NCBI RefSeq assembly: GCF_963855985.1
Contig: NC_087095.1
Coordinates: 12,100,001 to 12,164,000, forward strand
Source: Ostrinia nubilalis
Lineage: Eukaryota; Arthropoda; Insecta; Lepidoptera; Crambidae
Length of the DNA: 64,000 bases
Direction: 5' to 3'
The notes under the pieces: model-generated
Database searches by the model: none
Told to the model about the DNA's origin: nothing
The model's input: only the letters and a program-made list of their open reading frames with translations
Shown: positions 11,212-22,683 of the stretch, piece by piece
How positions within the stretch are numbered: the first letter of the stretch is position 1
Layout of the letters: every line of letters starts with the position of its first letter
Translations under genes and position numbers: made by a program

Positions 11212-12164
11212 TACTGTTACTATAGATACTGTGTAGTCTAGCCAAAAAAAAACAGGCGCCAATTAAGCTCTATTAAACTCTATCTATTAGATAATGACGT
11301 CCTTACGTGACGAAGCAAAACGTCACATTCGGGTTTTTAGGTTCGTGACTCAACTAGGAAGTAATGTTTAATAATAACAATATGCACAATGCAATATCTA
11401 GATTAAACATAACCTATATTTATCGGGGCCACTTTGTGTTAATGAAACACATATTTTTACTAAACCTTTTAAGTAACTATGATCAGGGTACGGACAAAAG
11501 CTCGAATGGCCGCCGCAATAGGCTAGTTTCCTAAAATATAACTTTTAGTCCGTCAATTACACTATCAAAAATATTGGACACATATTTTTATATTTGTCAA
11601 TCAAACAAGTAATTTTATTACGAATTTATGATACCTTCCGCGTGAAGTCACAAAGTGCTACACTTTTAAGCACGCCTTGACGTCACGGGTTTATTCTTTT
11701 AAACCTTGACGTGCTTTATCTCTTTCAGTTTTAATTAGTTTAAAAGAGTGAAAAAAGTATTTTTGATTAAGTTAACCGACGGACTAATTCAAAAGCTTGC
11801 TTTTTTACTCAGGAAACATCCCTATTTCAGTGGAGTGACTAAAATCCATACTTATGGAAGCTTACTATGTACCCATTTACTTCTATTCAATCAGCAATTT
11901 TGCACTCCATTGGAAATCAAAATGAGGAAAATCTCATATAAATAAATTGACGTAATTTCTGGTTATCCTCCAAACCTTTGATTAGACTGACATACGCCAA
12001 CGGTTATATAACATTAATTAAAGACCATTATTAATAGTTTTTATGACGTTATGTACTTTAATTAATAACTGACATAACAACTGAAGCACAGTAGGTACAG
12101 TAGAACTAAACTAAAATTAAAAAAATCTGTATTTTCTTCTTAAATACTCGTTATACATGTTATA

Positions 12165-13823
12165 CAGGGTGACTGGAACTGAACCCGCCATAGCTAATAC
12201 GCGTATAGAGGAGGTCATTTGCTAATTATTGAACCCTACTTTCTATGACTAAAGTTTTATAGTTTAGGAGATATTATGTCAATTTTTATACTTTTTTTAG
12301 ATTTTCCGAAGATCATTGGCAATCCATTATCACCATTAGCTTTTTTTAAAATCGAATTCGAACTTTGATTTTTTATCGTGGTTTATACTTTTGTTGAACT
12401 TTGGTGGCTCGTGGCTAGTTATTCAATCATTACACAGGCCTGCAAAAAAAATTTTTTTTTTTTGGTGCAGCTCTTTTTGTATATACGATCGATAATATGG
12501 GTAATCTACAATATATTGACATACTTCATTTCAACTCATCAGCTCTAGTTTGTCGACTACCCTCATTTTAGTTTTTTTCCCGTCTTGTTCGCAAATAGTC
12601 ATTATTACAATAACATCGATAAACTTTATGTTACTATTTAGCTATGGATAGTACGTCTAGATGTTGTGTTAAAGATCCTGATTAGTTTGGATAAGTTTGT
12701 GGTGAATACTACTGAAATATCAGCGTGAAACTATTAAAAACATGGCGAATTTTTTGTATTTTGCTTACTTCGGTATTGAAATTCAATACAAAGGTAAGGT
12801 GTAGGTGCCTCAAATTGTATGTATAATGTGCGTTGAACATCTGCGAAGATACTAGAGAGGCACACGTAAGTTTTTGAAGCTTGGAGTGCCTATGATATGG
12901 AGAAAATGGCCAATATTTCCAGTTAATTTAACAGAAATTTCCAAGTTTAAGTACTGAAAAACTAAAAGCAGGTATATTTGATGGACTTCAAATAACTGTA
13001 TTAATAAAAGACTCCACTAAATTTTAGATTTCTATTAACGATGCGGAATGGTTTGCGTGGAAATCTTTTGTAGCAGTTGTACAAAATTTCCTGGGAAAGC
13101 ATAAGGCTGACAACTATGTAGAATTAGTTTAGGATGTGCTGGTTCAATTCAAAGATTTAGGCTGTTATATAGGTATAAAATTACACTATTTTAACAGTAA
13201 ACTAGATCAATTCCAACAAAATTTAGGAGAACTAAGCGAAGAACAAGGAAAACGTTTTCACCAAGACATAAAAACAATGAAAAATAGTTACCAAGGAAGA
13301 TGGGACGCTTATATGATGACCGACTACTGTTGGAGAATCATGCGAGATTGCCCAAGTAAGTTTCATTCGAAAAAATCACTCAAAAGACAATTTCTTGATG
13401 TTTAATGCTAATAAAAATACATATTTATTGTGAAAATTGTTTTTTAGTTATCTCGGGAACTAGAGCTGATAGAGAAAAACTGATTACATTTTTGATATCG
13501 CCATGCAAGACATACTTAAAATCAGGTCTTAAATCCCCGGCACCAAATTGGCTGTAGGCCAGTGTTATCAGGATCTGAAATTTCTTTTATTTAACTAAAA
13601 GTTTATTCGATATTAGTATCAAATAAAAAAATCGGTTAAAATCATGCGAGAAAAAAATTTAAGCAGTTTTTAGGTAAAATTTCGGAAAAATCTGAAAAAA
13701 GTTTAAAAATTGACATATCTCCTAAACTATAGAAAGTAAGGTTCAATAATTAGCAAATGACCTCCTCTATACGCGTATTAGCTATCCATTATATTATATC
13801 CATATTCAGTTCCAGTCACCCTG
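12165..13823 (+). mobile_element. 1.66-kb terminal-inverted-repeat transposon
   Basis: Begins CAGGGTGACTGGAACTGAA and ends with its complement. The inverted repeats extend inward with interruptions for about 130 bp (for example ACGCGTATAGAGGAGGTCAT on the left and its complement near 13760). TATA flanks both ends (12161-12164 and 13824-13827), giving a probable 4-bp target duplication. It encloses one decayed protein gene. The 4-bp target and CAGGGTG ends do not let me assign a superfamily with confidence. Confidence 0.85.
12742..13405 (+). pseudogene. decayed arthropod transposon-borne protein
   Basis: Remnant of one protein in shifting frames with stops. Near 12742-12880 it reads MANFLYFAYFGIEIQYKGK, then a segment with spaced cysteines (VCIMCVEHLRR), then GVPMIWRKWP. 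Near 13050-13130 it reads DAEWFAWKSF...FLGKHKADNY with a stop before DVLVQF. The last 90 codons (13136-13405) are open and contain GKRFHQDI and YQGRWDAYMMTDYCW. From general knowledge, proteins with these signatures recur in many arthropod genomes without a settled function. Its place inside terminal repeats suggests a transposon protein. Confidence 0.6.
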
Positions 13824-13827
13824 TATA

Positions 13828-14640
13828 AATCAAGGTTTCTATAAAATATTGGTGTTTTTATGATGTGTACGTCTATAGTTACAGTTTTATGGTTAGTTTA
13901 AGTAAAGGTGGTTCCAAAAATTATTTCAGAAAAAATAAACATTTACTTTTTCTCTGAGGATTATACACAGCTCCTGAAAAAGGCGTTAAAACAATAAAGG
14001 AAAAGAGGATAAGCGCTTGTTACTTAGGAGACAACAAAAATGATTTCCTGAACTTTAACAAAGAAGATATTATTATGGATTAACTTAGTAGAAATAGTCT
14101 CTTTCGTAGACGATATAAGGATGTTTCTGAACTAGCGAATATATTTTCCGTAATTGTCACCTCATGTGACACGGGTCTAAACGTGAGGCGAATTTTTTGT
14201 CATATCCTCATTTTTTGCAGTCGGTTAAACAATAGAATCGTTCCTTATTGGAATTTTTTAGGGTTCTACCAAAAGTGACGTAAGTTTCAGCTTCATTCAG
14301 TTATTGGTTCAACTTATTATGTTGATTTCCTCATTTCACTTTATCGAAACTACGTGTGAGTTAATAATCAACAGAAATTTTCGAATGTAGCCGGAACCTT
14401 CCGACATTAAAATGCAGTAAATTATGCATTTTTAGCACAAATAAGTATTCGATTACAAATGTGTATCAGCAGACATAACAAATATCACCTTCTAGAATTA
14501 ATTTCAATATTGACTATGACTTCATTCTCCAATAATTTATCATTTGTATATTATTTCATTAGTAAATAGTCGCAACTCGCATAGTTCATCGAAAAAGCGT
14601 TAGGTATGTGGATAACAATCTGTACCTACGCATGATTTTC
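13828..14640. other. gene-free interval upstream of the secreted-protein gene
   Basis: AT-rich. I see no open frame longer than chance, no repeat family I recognise and no RNA gene. It may include distal regulatory DNA of the gene that starts near 14680. Confidence 0.4.
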
Positions 14641-14648
14641 GTTTAGTC

Positions 14649-14690
14649 GTATATATTGATGAGGTGCGGCGACGCTTGCGCATTCATTGT
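14649..14690 (+). promoter_or_regulatory. candidate core promoter
   Basis: ATATATT at about 14650 is followed some 33 bases later by TTCATTG, resembling an arthropod TATA box and initiator at ordinary spacing. Downstream lies a CpG-rich stretch and then a splice donor at 14860, as expected of a short non-coding first exon. Confidence 0.4.
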
Positions 14691-14859
14691 CACGGTCGTG
14701 AGGCGCAGACGCGGCAGTCTACTTCCAAGCGTGGACACGGACGGTCGTCGCGAGCCGGCATTTGTGGTACAAAACTAGTGAAACAGTGTCAATAGTGCGA
14801 CCTTTATAAATCAAAGTTTAAATTTAGAACATCCCACTGCTGCCCAAAAATAAAACAAG
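14684..14859 (+). other. probable 5' untranslated exon
   Basis: GC-richer than its surroundings. It ends at ACAAG|GTGCGT, a good donor at 14860. The partner acceptor is TTCCAG ending at 15605, immediately before the ATG at 15606. An intron of 746 bases would separate the leader from the start codon. The transcription start is inferred from the promoter-like motif only. Confidence 0.45.
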
Positions 14860-15605
14860 GTGCGTACCGGCCGCTACTATAGATCAGTGTTGTTAAGTTT
14901 ATATAATCTTGTTAAATCATAAAAATACAAACAAATCACTTTCCACTGGACCAACTTTCTACAGGATGCGTTGCCAAGCAAAAATGTTCTGCACCATCAA
15001 AATAATGAGACTCAGTGTTGTATTTAAAAGTGGTGTGATAAAAATATTCCAATACTTACTTCTAAAATATGCGTAAAAGTGATCAATGATACTATTATTG
15101 GTGTTATGGGTGTAACAAATGTGTATAAAATTCAATTTGTAATTTTAAATCACTTAGCTGCGTTGGTATTTATTATTTTTAATTTGATGCCACAATCTAT
15201 CGACCTTAATGTCCTTGATCATTATTTTGCTAATGACGATATAACATAAATGCCAGTTTTTTTTACGTTAAAGCGATTACTTAATGAATAAAAAAGGCCA
15301 ACAGGTTTTTTATTTAACATCAGATCAATTAAATGCTAGTTACCGTCAACTGAAAAGAACATTTTGAAAATAATAACGAGAGAAATCTTAGTTGTGGTTT
15401 TTTTAAAACCTTAGTCATGCAACAGCTTGATAATAACCACTCAAACAAGTGAAATGTCAGCCAAACCCGTTTCACAAGTCTTGTATTCAAATGCTTATCA
15501 ATATCTTACCAATACCGAACAAACACCAACCAATTAGATACATAATTATTATATTTTCCTGAGGTCATGTAACAGGATATTTATTATTCTTTTGTTATTT
15601 TCCAG

Positions 15606-16627
15606 ATGAAGTCACTAGCAGTGTTCCTGTGCCTCGCGTTATGCATAATCGCCATCCACGCCCGGCATTACAACGATCGAATCGAAAACGAAAAACGCGA
15701 CGACGAACTAACGGACAATGTTGAATCCACCAAAGATTACCGAGGGCAGACGCGCCACAGGAGAAAGCGCTGGCAAATGAACTACGGGTACGACTACCCA
15801 CCACCGCCTAATCCCTATTACCCCGACCGAAGAGACTATGACCGCAATCAGGAACTTATACCCCAAATCTGGAGGTTGTTGGACGAGATATCGACTTACG
15901 TGCGGCGACCTGCGTACCCGCCCGCGCCTATTTATGTCCCTTATCCGGTACCTTACCCGGTTCCCCAAAACTGTACATGTAACGTCCAAATGGCACCTAC
16001 TCCAAACGTCACAAAGCGATTCCCAGATATGGACGATATTAACCAGAATTGGGGCATCGCTGAAACCAACGAAGAAGAGGATGAAGCAGATGAGGATGGC
16101 AATGATGGCACGAGACCGATCTCCTTTGACCCTATCAAACCGAAGACACCCATGTTGAGGCCTCAGCCTGAAGTGGAACATGGCAGCAATCAAGCTGTAA
16201 GTATTAAAACTCAATTAAACTCTTGATCATAGTTATTACATGTTGTAAATAGCTCAGGAAATTATGATTATTTTGAGTCTTTAGAACTTACGATGAATTT
16301 TGTCATGGCTAGTCTGTTACTTGCAAAAAGTTTTGAAGTCTGATATCTGTGAATAACATAACTGTGATGCACCTTTTTCTTTTCTAATTAATATTTTCTT
16401 TCTTACAGAATGTCAGACAAGAACGAGTACCTATGGGTAACGGAGGTACGAGTAAGACTACAAACGCTTGCAATGCTGCCATCCTGTTGTGCTGCAGCGA
16501 AAAACAGCAAAAGGCTTGCTTCACGAGACAAGGGTGCAGCATGACCTTCGCTCGAGGAAACGCCTGCACTCCACAGTCCATCGCAGCCGCCATAGACTCC
16601 TACAGAAACGCTTACACGTCTCTATGA
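15606..16627 (+). CDS. secreted protein, Pro/Tyr-rich with Cys-rich C-terminus
   Basis: Two coding exons, 15606-16196 and 16409-16627, joined in phase 0 across an intron with donor GCT|GTAAGT and acceptor TTACAG; 269 codons in all. Residues 1-19 are a signal peptide (hydrophobic CLALCIIAIHA, likely cut before R20). RRKR at 52-55 is a furin-type site, suggesting a processed propeptide. Residues 64-121 are rich in P and Y (PPPPNPYYP, VPYPVPYPVP). N122 and N134 are glycosylation sequons. An acidic stretch spans about 154-168. The tail has six cysteines spaced C-x6-CC-x7-C-x5-C-x9-C (C218 to C250), likely a disulfide-bonded domain. I do not recognise the family. The start is set by the acceptor directly upstream and by the signal peptide. 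Role unknown; extracellular location is inferred. Confidence 0.85.
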
Positions 16628-17620
16628 GCCCAAGGCTCTAGCGATGAAGGTTGAAGCCTGATCAGTATTCTTATCTTAGTTCGTTGAGATTTAACCAAAA
16701 TTCAAACTTTGTATTTATGAATGAAAGCAAGACTCTTTAGTGATGACGAGGGTGACCTCTTTTGAAGTAAAAAAGCTAGCTCGTCTTTTTCTAACGGTTA
16801 CATAATACGCCAGAGAATGACGAGTGAAGATTTTGCACGGATTTTTTAAATCTCAAACGGCGCAGTAGCGGATTCTCTTGTTTTTTTCTGGTCGACTCCT
16901 CAGGGCGAGTGATGCGTAACATCCCGCCGAGTACGGTCGTTTACCTCGTCTGAATCCAGCTGGGCTTTAAGAGACCTTATTAAGCCATTTTTTACCTTTT
17001 AAGTGTACGAACTTACAGTTCATTATTGTTTACGCCAAAACAATGCAATTGTATGACTTTCGTGATTCTCTATTTACTCAGCGACGTATAGTTTAATTGA
17101 AAACAGAGCCATTTGCCTTAAAGTAATACTTGTAGTATTTATATGTACTTAGTTTTAACTTTCTCGTCTTGATGCCATATCATGATTGTTCCTTGTTGTA
17201 TACCTTGATGTTTTTTGTTGAACCGTTTCGCACTACGCCAAATTTTGATGATAATACACGGAATCCTTGAGTTGTGTGTGGAAAGACATTGACCTCGAAA
17301 TACCTGGTTTTTGTGTGACCATAATAGGCGATGATACGTCATAGTGCGATCAGGGTCGGCAGACAAATGTACGCATTTAAACTACGTGTGTAGGAGACAA
17401 ACTTTGAGCCACATCAAAATAGTAGTATGTACCTACTATATTATATTTCATTTGTTCTAGGGTCTGTTTTTGGACCACCGTTTCTCGATTTGAAAAATAA
17501 CCCTGTAACAAGTGAACTATAATCTAAAATTAGATATTAAGTGTTCCTAGTCTGTATTTGTATTAATGTATGTATGTCTAATATAAGTAACAATAAATTG
17601 ACGTGAATGAAATAAATAAT
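16628..17620 (+). terminator. 3' UTR with polyadenylation signals
   Basis: About 1 kb after the stop codon with no further coding frame. AATAAA occurs at 17592-17597 and again at about 17611, followed by T/G-rich sequence. This is a plausible cleavage region for the secreted-protein mRNA. Confidence 0.55.
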
Positions 17621-18980
17621 GTTTTATTATTGGTGAAATTCAATTAAATATTAAACAGATTAAATTGAATTACATTAGAAATTGCCTTTTTCATGAGAAA
17701 ATTTATGTTTTTAATCTGTAATCATTAAATAATTACACGCCTGACGAAATAATATTCTCTGAAAGGAATGCGGCTTCAAAGGTTAATTATTGTAATTGAA
17801 ATTAAGTACATTCGAAAAATTATAATTGTTAATACAAAATACTCGCATACTTCTCTTGAGGAAATAATAGCAAATAGGTAGCAATTGGCACTCGTTTTAT
17901 GCTTTATGAACATCTGAAAGAATTAAGGTTCATTTTCCTTTAAAACTTGGCATGAACTTCGATGGTACAAAACACACGTGTGTTAATAAATTGGGTTCAT
18001 CCTAACACAGAAACAACAAAATGGGATCCCGTATCGGAAATTGAAATCTATTGCTGTTAATGAATTTTTGTCTGGGCGAAGATCCCATGTGCACGGGACA
18101 CTTTATGGCATTTTTACAGGGGAATTTAAATGTCCGTAGGACATACAACTGCTTTTGCTTTGAAATAAAAAAATAATTATTTATTTGTAATAAAATAATT
18201 AACTTTAAAAAAAAAAAAAACCGACTTCAAATGCGTGAACACAAAAAAAAACTAAAAATTAAAAATATTGCGTATAAAAAAGTTCATCCCCAATTTTCCA
18301 CCCTTGGGGGTGAAATATTTTCTTCAAATTCGCATGAAACCACCCTTTTGATAATACCTATTCAACAAAAAAATAATCAGTCAAATTGATTTATAATCGG
18401 CGGAGATATTGCGTATAAAAAAGTTCATCCCCAATTTTCCACCCTTGGGGGTTGTTTTTTCTATTATTAAATTTAAATGGGACCACCCTTGAGGTATTAC
18501 CTATACGCCGAAAAAAGATTTGTTCAAATCGGTTCATAATGAGGATCATTTCGATTTTTAGCTGTGAATGCAGATTTATAGGGCTAAGAAATCCTTAATA
18601 CACAGTGCAAAAATTTTTGTTCTACGACAAAAATTGACGAAGTTATGGCCAAATTACTAAAAAAGTTCACTGACCGCCCGGCGCGGGGACGATGACGTCA
18701 TTATATCCGATCCGAACGCTGCCGGCGTACTGCGTGGATAGAAAAAAAATTTTTCTAGCCAAATTATCAGTTTTAGAGAAAAACTTGTAATGACATTTAT
18801 TCATCAGAATAAAGTAAGCTATCGATAGGTAATTTTTAAAAATGGAAATTGTGAAAAATAACGCAAAAAATCCATACGCTCATACGATTCAATGGCACGC
18901 AGAGACGCGATTGGGGTCTCCGCGGTGGTATATTTGGCGATTTATTCAAATAAAGTGTACATAAGTGTGTATAAGTGTTA

Positions 18981-20193
18981 CGGCCGAATACTGAAACGCC
19001 ATTTAAATATTTGACGGCTTCTCAAATAGTTAAGCAGCTCCTAAACTTACATTTCGCATACTCAAAACAATATCTGAGCAGTTCTCAATTTTTAAGCACC
19101 TCTCAAATTAAGTTGTACTCAAACGCCTCTCAAATGCATTTTCGAATACTGAAACGCCATTCAACGCTAAGCATTACTCAAACAACTGTCAAATCGTCTT
19201 AAGCAGCTGTTAAGTTTGAGAGTGCTTGCGCGGTATCTTAAATCCTATTCTTATACCTAAATCGACCTAAATAGTGGTAAATAATGTGTGTCGTCGTTAT
19301 CATTTCTTTCGAGCCTCGAGGAAATACCTAGATCTAATCGCAGGAACGCAATAAGGCTGAACGCTATTGAAAAATATTATTATAATGACATGCAATTCCG
19401 AGCGAGGTTCCGCGTCTCTAAAGAAACGGTGTTGTTTCTGGATTCATAATTTGGAAGCTCTTTGAAACCCCTCACCAAACGCCATACAACCAGTGGACCA
19501 AATACTTATTATAACCCTACTGTTCTACGCAACGGGAAGTTATGAACGTGTACTACTAGGTGATATCTTCCACATCTAACAGCCAACTGTGCATCGTATA
19601 GTGCACGAAGTAACAACCAAAATAGCTGCTATGAAATTATCGCTTTACATAAACATGCTTATTTCTGAAGAATTAGGGGACATCGCATAGCAGCATTTCC
19701 AAGAGTTGTTGATTTGTCAATTTGATGCTCTGTCAACAATGATAAATGTCAATTGTGGTTACGTTTCGGTCCACGATCGCCACTTAATAGATTTCAACAA
19801 TAAAAAGTATCACCTTTAAAATTATTTTTTTAATTAAATAAAAATGCAAGCATTATTTTTTTTATATGATAAAACGAGATTTATATATAATAGAAACTAA
19901 AAATAAACTGTTCTATGTTAAGTTGATTGAGTATATTTCCATAAAAGACAATACATAACCAAACGATGCTGCGTGTAATGGATAAAAAACGTAAAGTTAT
20001 CATTTGTGTAAATGAAAACATACTTTTTTTGGTGAATGTTGCCATTATGTAAACATTTGAGAGCTGCTTAGCTGATCACGGCTTCAAATCCGTTGAGTGG
20101 CGTTTGAGAATACCATTTAAAATTGAAGGATACTTAAATTTAGGAGCCCGTCAGCTGAGTGACAGATTTGAGTAGTGTTTCAGTATTCGGCCG
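18981..20193 (+). mobile_element. PIF/Harbinger transposon (dead)
   Basis: Ends CGGCCGAATACTGAAAC and GTTTCAGTATTCGGCCG are inverted repeats, flanked on both sides by TTA (18978-18980 and 20194-20196), the 3-bp target typical of Harbinger. The GAATACTGAAACGCCATT motif recurs near 19144 inside the left end. The interior holds a broken transposase. It is inserted within the larger inverted-repeat element. Confidence 0.85.
19349..19803 (+). pseudogene. HARBI1-like transposase remnant
   Basis: Translation in changing frames gives stretches that fit the N-terminal half of Harbinger DDE transposases: RLNAIEKYYYNDMQFRARFR, VSKETVLFLD, QPTVHRIVHEVTTKIAAMK, and INMLISEELG. Frameshifts and stops interrupt it, and the catalytic half is missing. 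In the family this protein cuts and joins DNA together with a Myb-like partner. No partner gene is present here. Confidence 0.7.
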
Positions 20194-20456
20194 TTAGAGT
20201 CATATCTTCTTCCAAGTAAAATATAAAAATGTATAAGTATTAATTTATTTACTTCTAACAATAAGGTATAACTTCTAACAATAAGACATTGCTATGAAAA
20301 TCATTTCGATGTACACTTAATAGTTAATACCTACCTGTTATTTAGTTTTTCTGAGTTAAACCTACGCACCTACCTATCTATTCGCCGTTCCCATGGGCGG
20401 GCCAGCTGCTGCAGGAAAGGACAGCCGCTCCGTGCTGGAAATCTATTTAATCTTAG

Positions 20457-21092
20457 CCTAGAAGCTGGGTATGACTACCCCGCCCCTCTCCTCTCCCCAG
20501 GTCAAAAGCTGGGCATGACTTCCCCCTCGGCCAGAAGTTGGGTATGATTTACCCACCCCCCCCCCCCCCCGGCCCGAAACTGGGTATGACTTGACCCCTC
20601 CCCCTCCCCCCAGGCCAGAAGCTAGGTAAGGCTTGCCCCTACCCCCAGGCCATAAGCATAAGCTGGATATGACTCCCCTTCGGCCAGAAGCTGGGTATGA
20701 CACCCCCCCCATGCCAGAAATGCCAGAAACTGGGTATGACTTGACCCCCCCCCCCCCTCCCCCAGGCCATAAGCTGGGTAAGGCTAGCCCCTCCCCCCAG
20801 CCCTAGAAACTGGTTATGACTTGACCCCTCCCCCCCCCCCCCCCCCCTCTCCCCAAGCCAGAAGCTGGGTAAGGCTAGCCCCTTCCCCCAGTCCATAAGC
20901 ATAAGCTAGGTATGACTCCCCCTCGGCCGGAAGCTGGGTATTACTTACCCCCCCCCCCCCCCCAGGCCAGAAACTGGGTATGACTTGCCTCTCCCCCCTC
21001 CCACCAAGGCCAGAAGCTGGGTAAGGCTTGCCCCTCCCCCCAGGCTATAAGCTGGGTATGACTTATCCCCCCCCCAGGCCAGAAACTGGGTA
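20457..21092. repeat. C-rich minisatellite
   Basis: Roughly fifteen degenerate copies of a 35-60-bp unit of the type GGCCAGAAGCTGGGTATGAC followed by a C tract of variable length (up to about 20 C). Length differences lie mostly in the C runs, as expected from slippage. The minus strand carries repeated G runs and could form G-quadruplexes. Frames through it are artefacts of the repeat. Confidence 0.85.
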
Positions 21093-21646
21093 TTAGCATC
21101 ATATTATGTATTATTATGTTCAATACAAACAATCATTAAGTTACACTCACCCCAACCGCGTCTCCGCATTGCATCGAATCCTATGAAAATGTGGTTTTTG
21201 GACATAGCAATACTTATTTTTCACAATTTTTATTTTTAAAAATTACTGGTCGATAGGTTACTTTATTTTGAAGAATAAATGTTATTAAAAGTTTTTTTCT
21301 AAAACTGATAGTTTAGCCGGAAAAAAATATTTTCCATCCCATTAGTACGCCGGCTGCGCTCGATTCGGATATAATGACGTCACGCGGCCTTGCGTACGTT
21401 GACTTTTAGCGGCAAAAACGGCCTATGTTTATTACTTAATATCTTCGTAAGTAATGGTCCGATTTGGATAATTCAAAAAGATATATCTTTCTTATGTCTT
21501 AAAGATTAACGTAGATACTAGTTTTATTGAATTTTCTACAACAGTACTGATCCTCATTGGCGGAGTTATCGCGTAACAAACATAGAAAAAAAAAAAAAAA
21601 AACATACGGGTCGAATTGAGAACCTCCTCCTTTTTTGAAGTCGGTT

Positions 21647-22369
21647 GAAAACAACAAACAGTTTACTACAGGCAATGGATAATAATCATCCCAATATTAA
21701 ACTATCTAAGTCAAACAGTATGCATGCCATTAGGTAGGTACATAAGAGACAATGTCCTAAATGTAAAAATAATGTAAAAGTTTGAGTCATGTTTTTCCTT
21801 TAGAAAGTTGCCCGCATTTTGAAGAATATCCCAATTACTCATTATCTACCTATTTAATTACTTATTCTCTACCTATTTATATCCTTAAATGTAATAAGGA
21901 TGTTAAATTGTAAAATGTATCCGATCTCTAAATATGGACAACGGACATCCAAATATATTACTTAGCAAATCTCCCCCAAATCGCACATTTATACCCCAGT
22001 ATCATTCCGAAAAACAATAAAGCTGCGAAGGTTGGCAAAAGGGACGAAATTTATTTTCTCTTGCTTTCCTCCGGTAAAAGTGGGGTTCAGCAACAGGCAA
22101 CATCCATCCTTTTCCCGCATATCGGCATCTTGGTAAAGTCAGAAAGAGATGACGCAACCGGTTGTATGGGAAGCGAGTGCATTACACCGTTATTGGTTTT
22201 AATTCGCTGGCCACTGGTTGACATTGCAGAATATGCTAAGGCATTGAAGATTCCGTTAATTAAACCTTCATGTAGCTACAGGCTCTTACGGGAATATTTT
22301 AAATTAATGACTAGTTTTATGCCTTAATAAAAAAGGCAAATTAAAGATTTAATCTATCATATTGCCTCA
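21647..22369. other. gene-free interval
   Basis: AT-rich with no repeat family recognised. An 88-codon frame at 22061-22327 has no domain, signal peptide or splice context and is not called as a gene. Confidence 0.4.
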
Positions 22370-22683
22370 TCGATCGAATCAGAAATGAGGAGATCCGTAA
22401 ACGAACTAAAGTCGCTGACATAGCCCGACGGATTAGCAAGCTGAAGTGGCAGTGGGCAGGGCACATATAGTACGCAGAACTGACAGCCGATGGAGCAGCA
22501 AGGTTCAGAATGGAGGCCGTGTACCGGAAAACGCAGCGTGGGACGTCCACCCACAAGGTGGACCGACGACCTGATAAAGGTAGCAGGAAGGCGCTGTGTG
22601 TGGAACCGTGCGATGTGGAAGTCATTGGGGGAGGCCTATGTTCAGCAGTGGATGTCCTATGGCTGATATGATGATGATGATTG
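22370..22683 (+). mobile_element. LINE 3' end, 5'-truncated (copy 1)
   Basis: Degenerate C-terminus of a non-LTR retrotransposon protein. It reads NEEIRKRTKVADIARRISKL then KWQWAGHI, followed by a frame with GTSTHKVDRRP and shifted remnants. The 3' end is GGAGGCCTATGTTCAGCAGT and a GATGATGATG tail. The same tail occurs at 24834, 27386 and 51311, defining a family. Confidence 0.75.

Larger units (their letters stand above)
10078..12160. other. gene-free interval with two MITEs
   Basis: AT-rich sequence. Apart from the MITEs at 10398-10515 and 11083-11211 I see no coding or RNA gene. The short frame at 11748-11945 has no recognisable features. Confidence 0.5.
18206..21646. mobile_element. 3.4-kb inverted-repeat element (CCGACTTCAA family)
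   Basis: Left end is a poly-A run then CCGACTTCAA (18221); right end is TTGAAGTCGG (21635-21644). The arms, about 18221-18917 and 21150-21644, are imperfect inverted copies. Examples are GATGACGTCATTATATCCGA on the left against its near-complement at about 21370, and AGAGACGCGATTGGGG against CCCCAACCGCGTCTC. No transposase belongs to the outer element. It encloses a Harbinger remnant and a minisatellite. Repeats with this end sequence are common in lepidopteran genomes. Superfamily not assigned. Confidence 0.7.

Noticed and set aside
20458..21132. Glycine/tryptophan-rich minus-strand frames
   Set aside because: Produced by translating the C-rich minisatellite.
22061..22327. 88-codon plus-strand frame
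   Set aside because: No homology, signal peptide, splice sites or codon bias that I can recognise.
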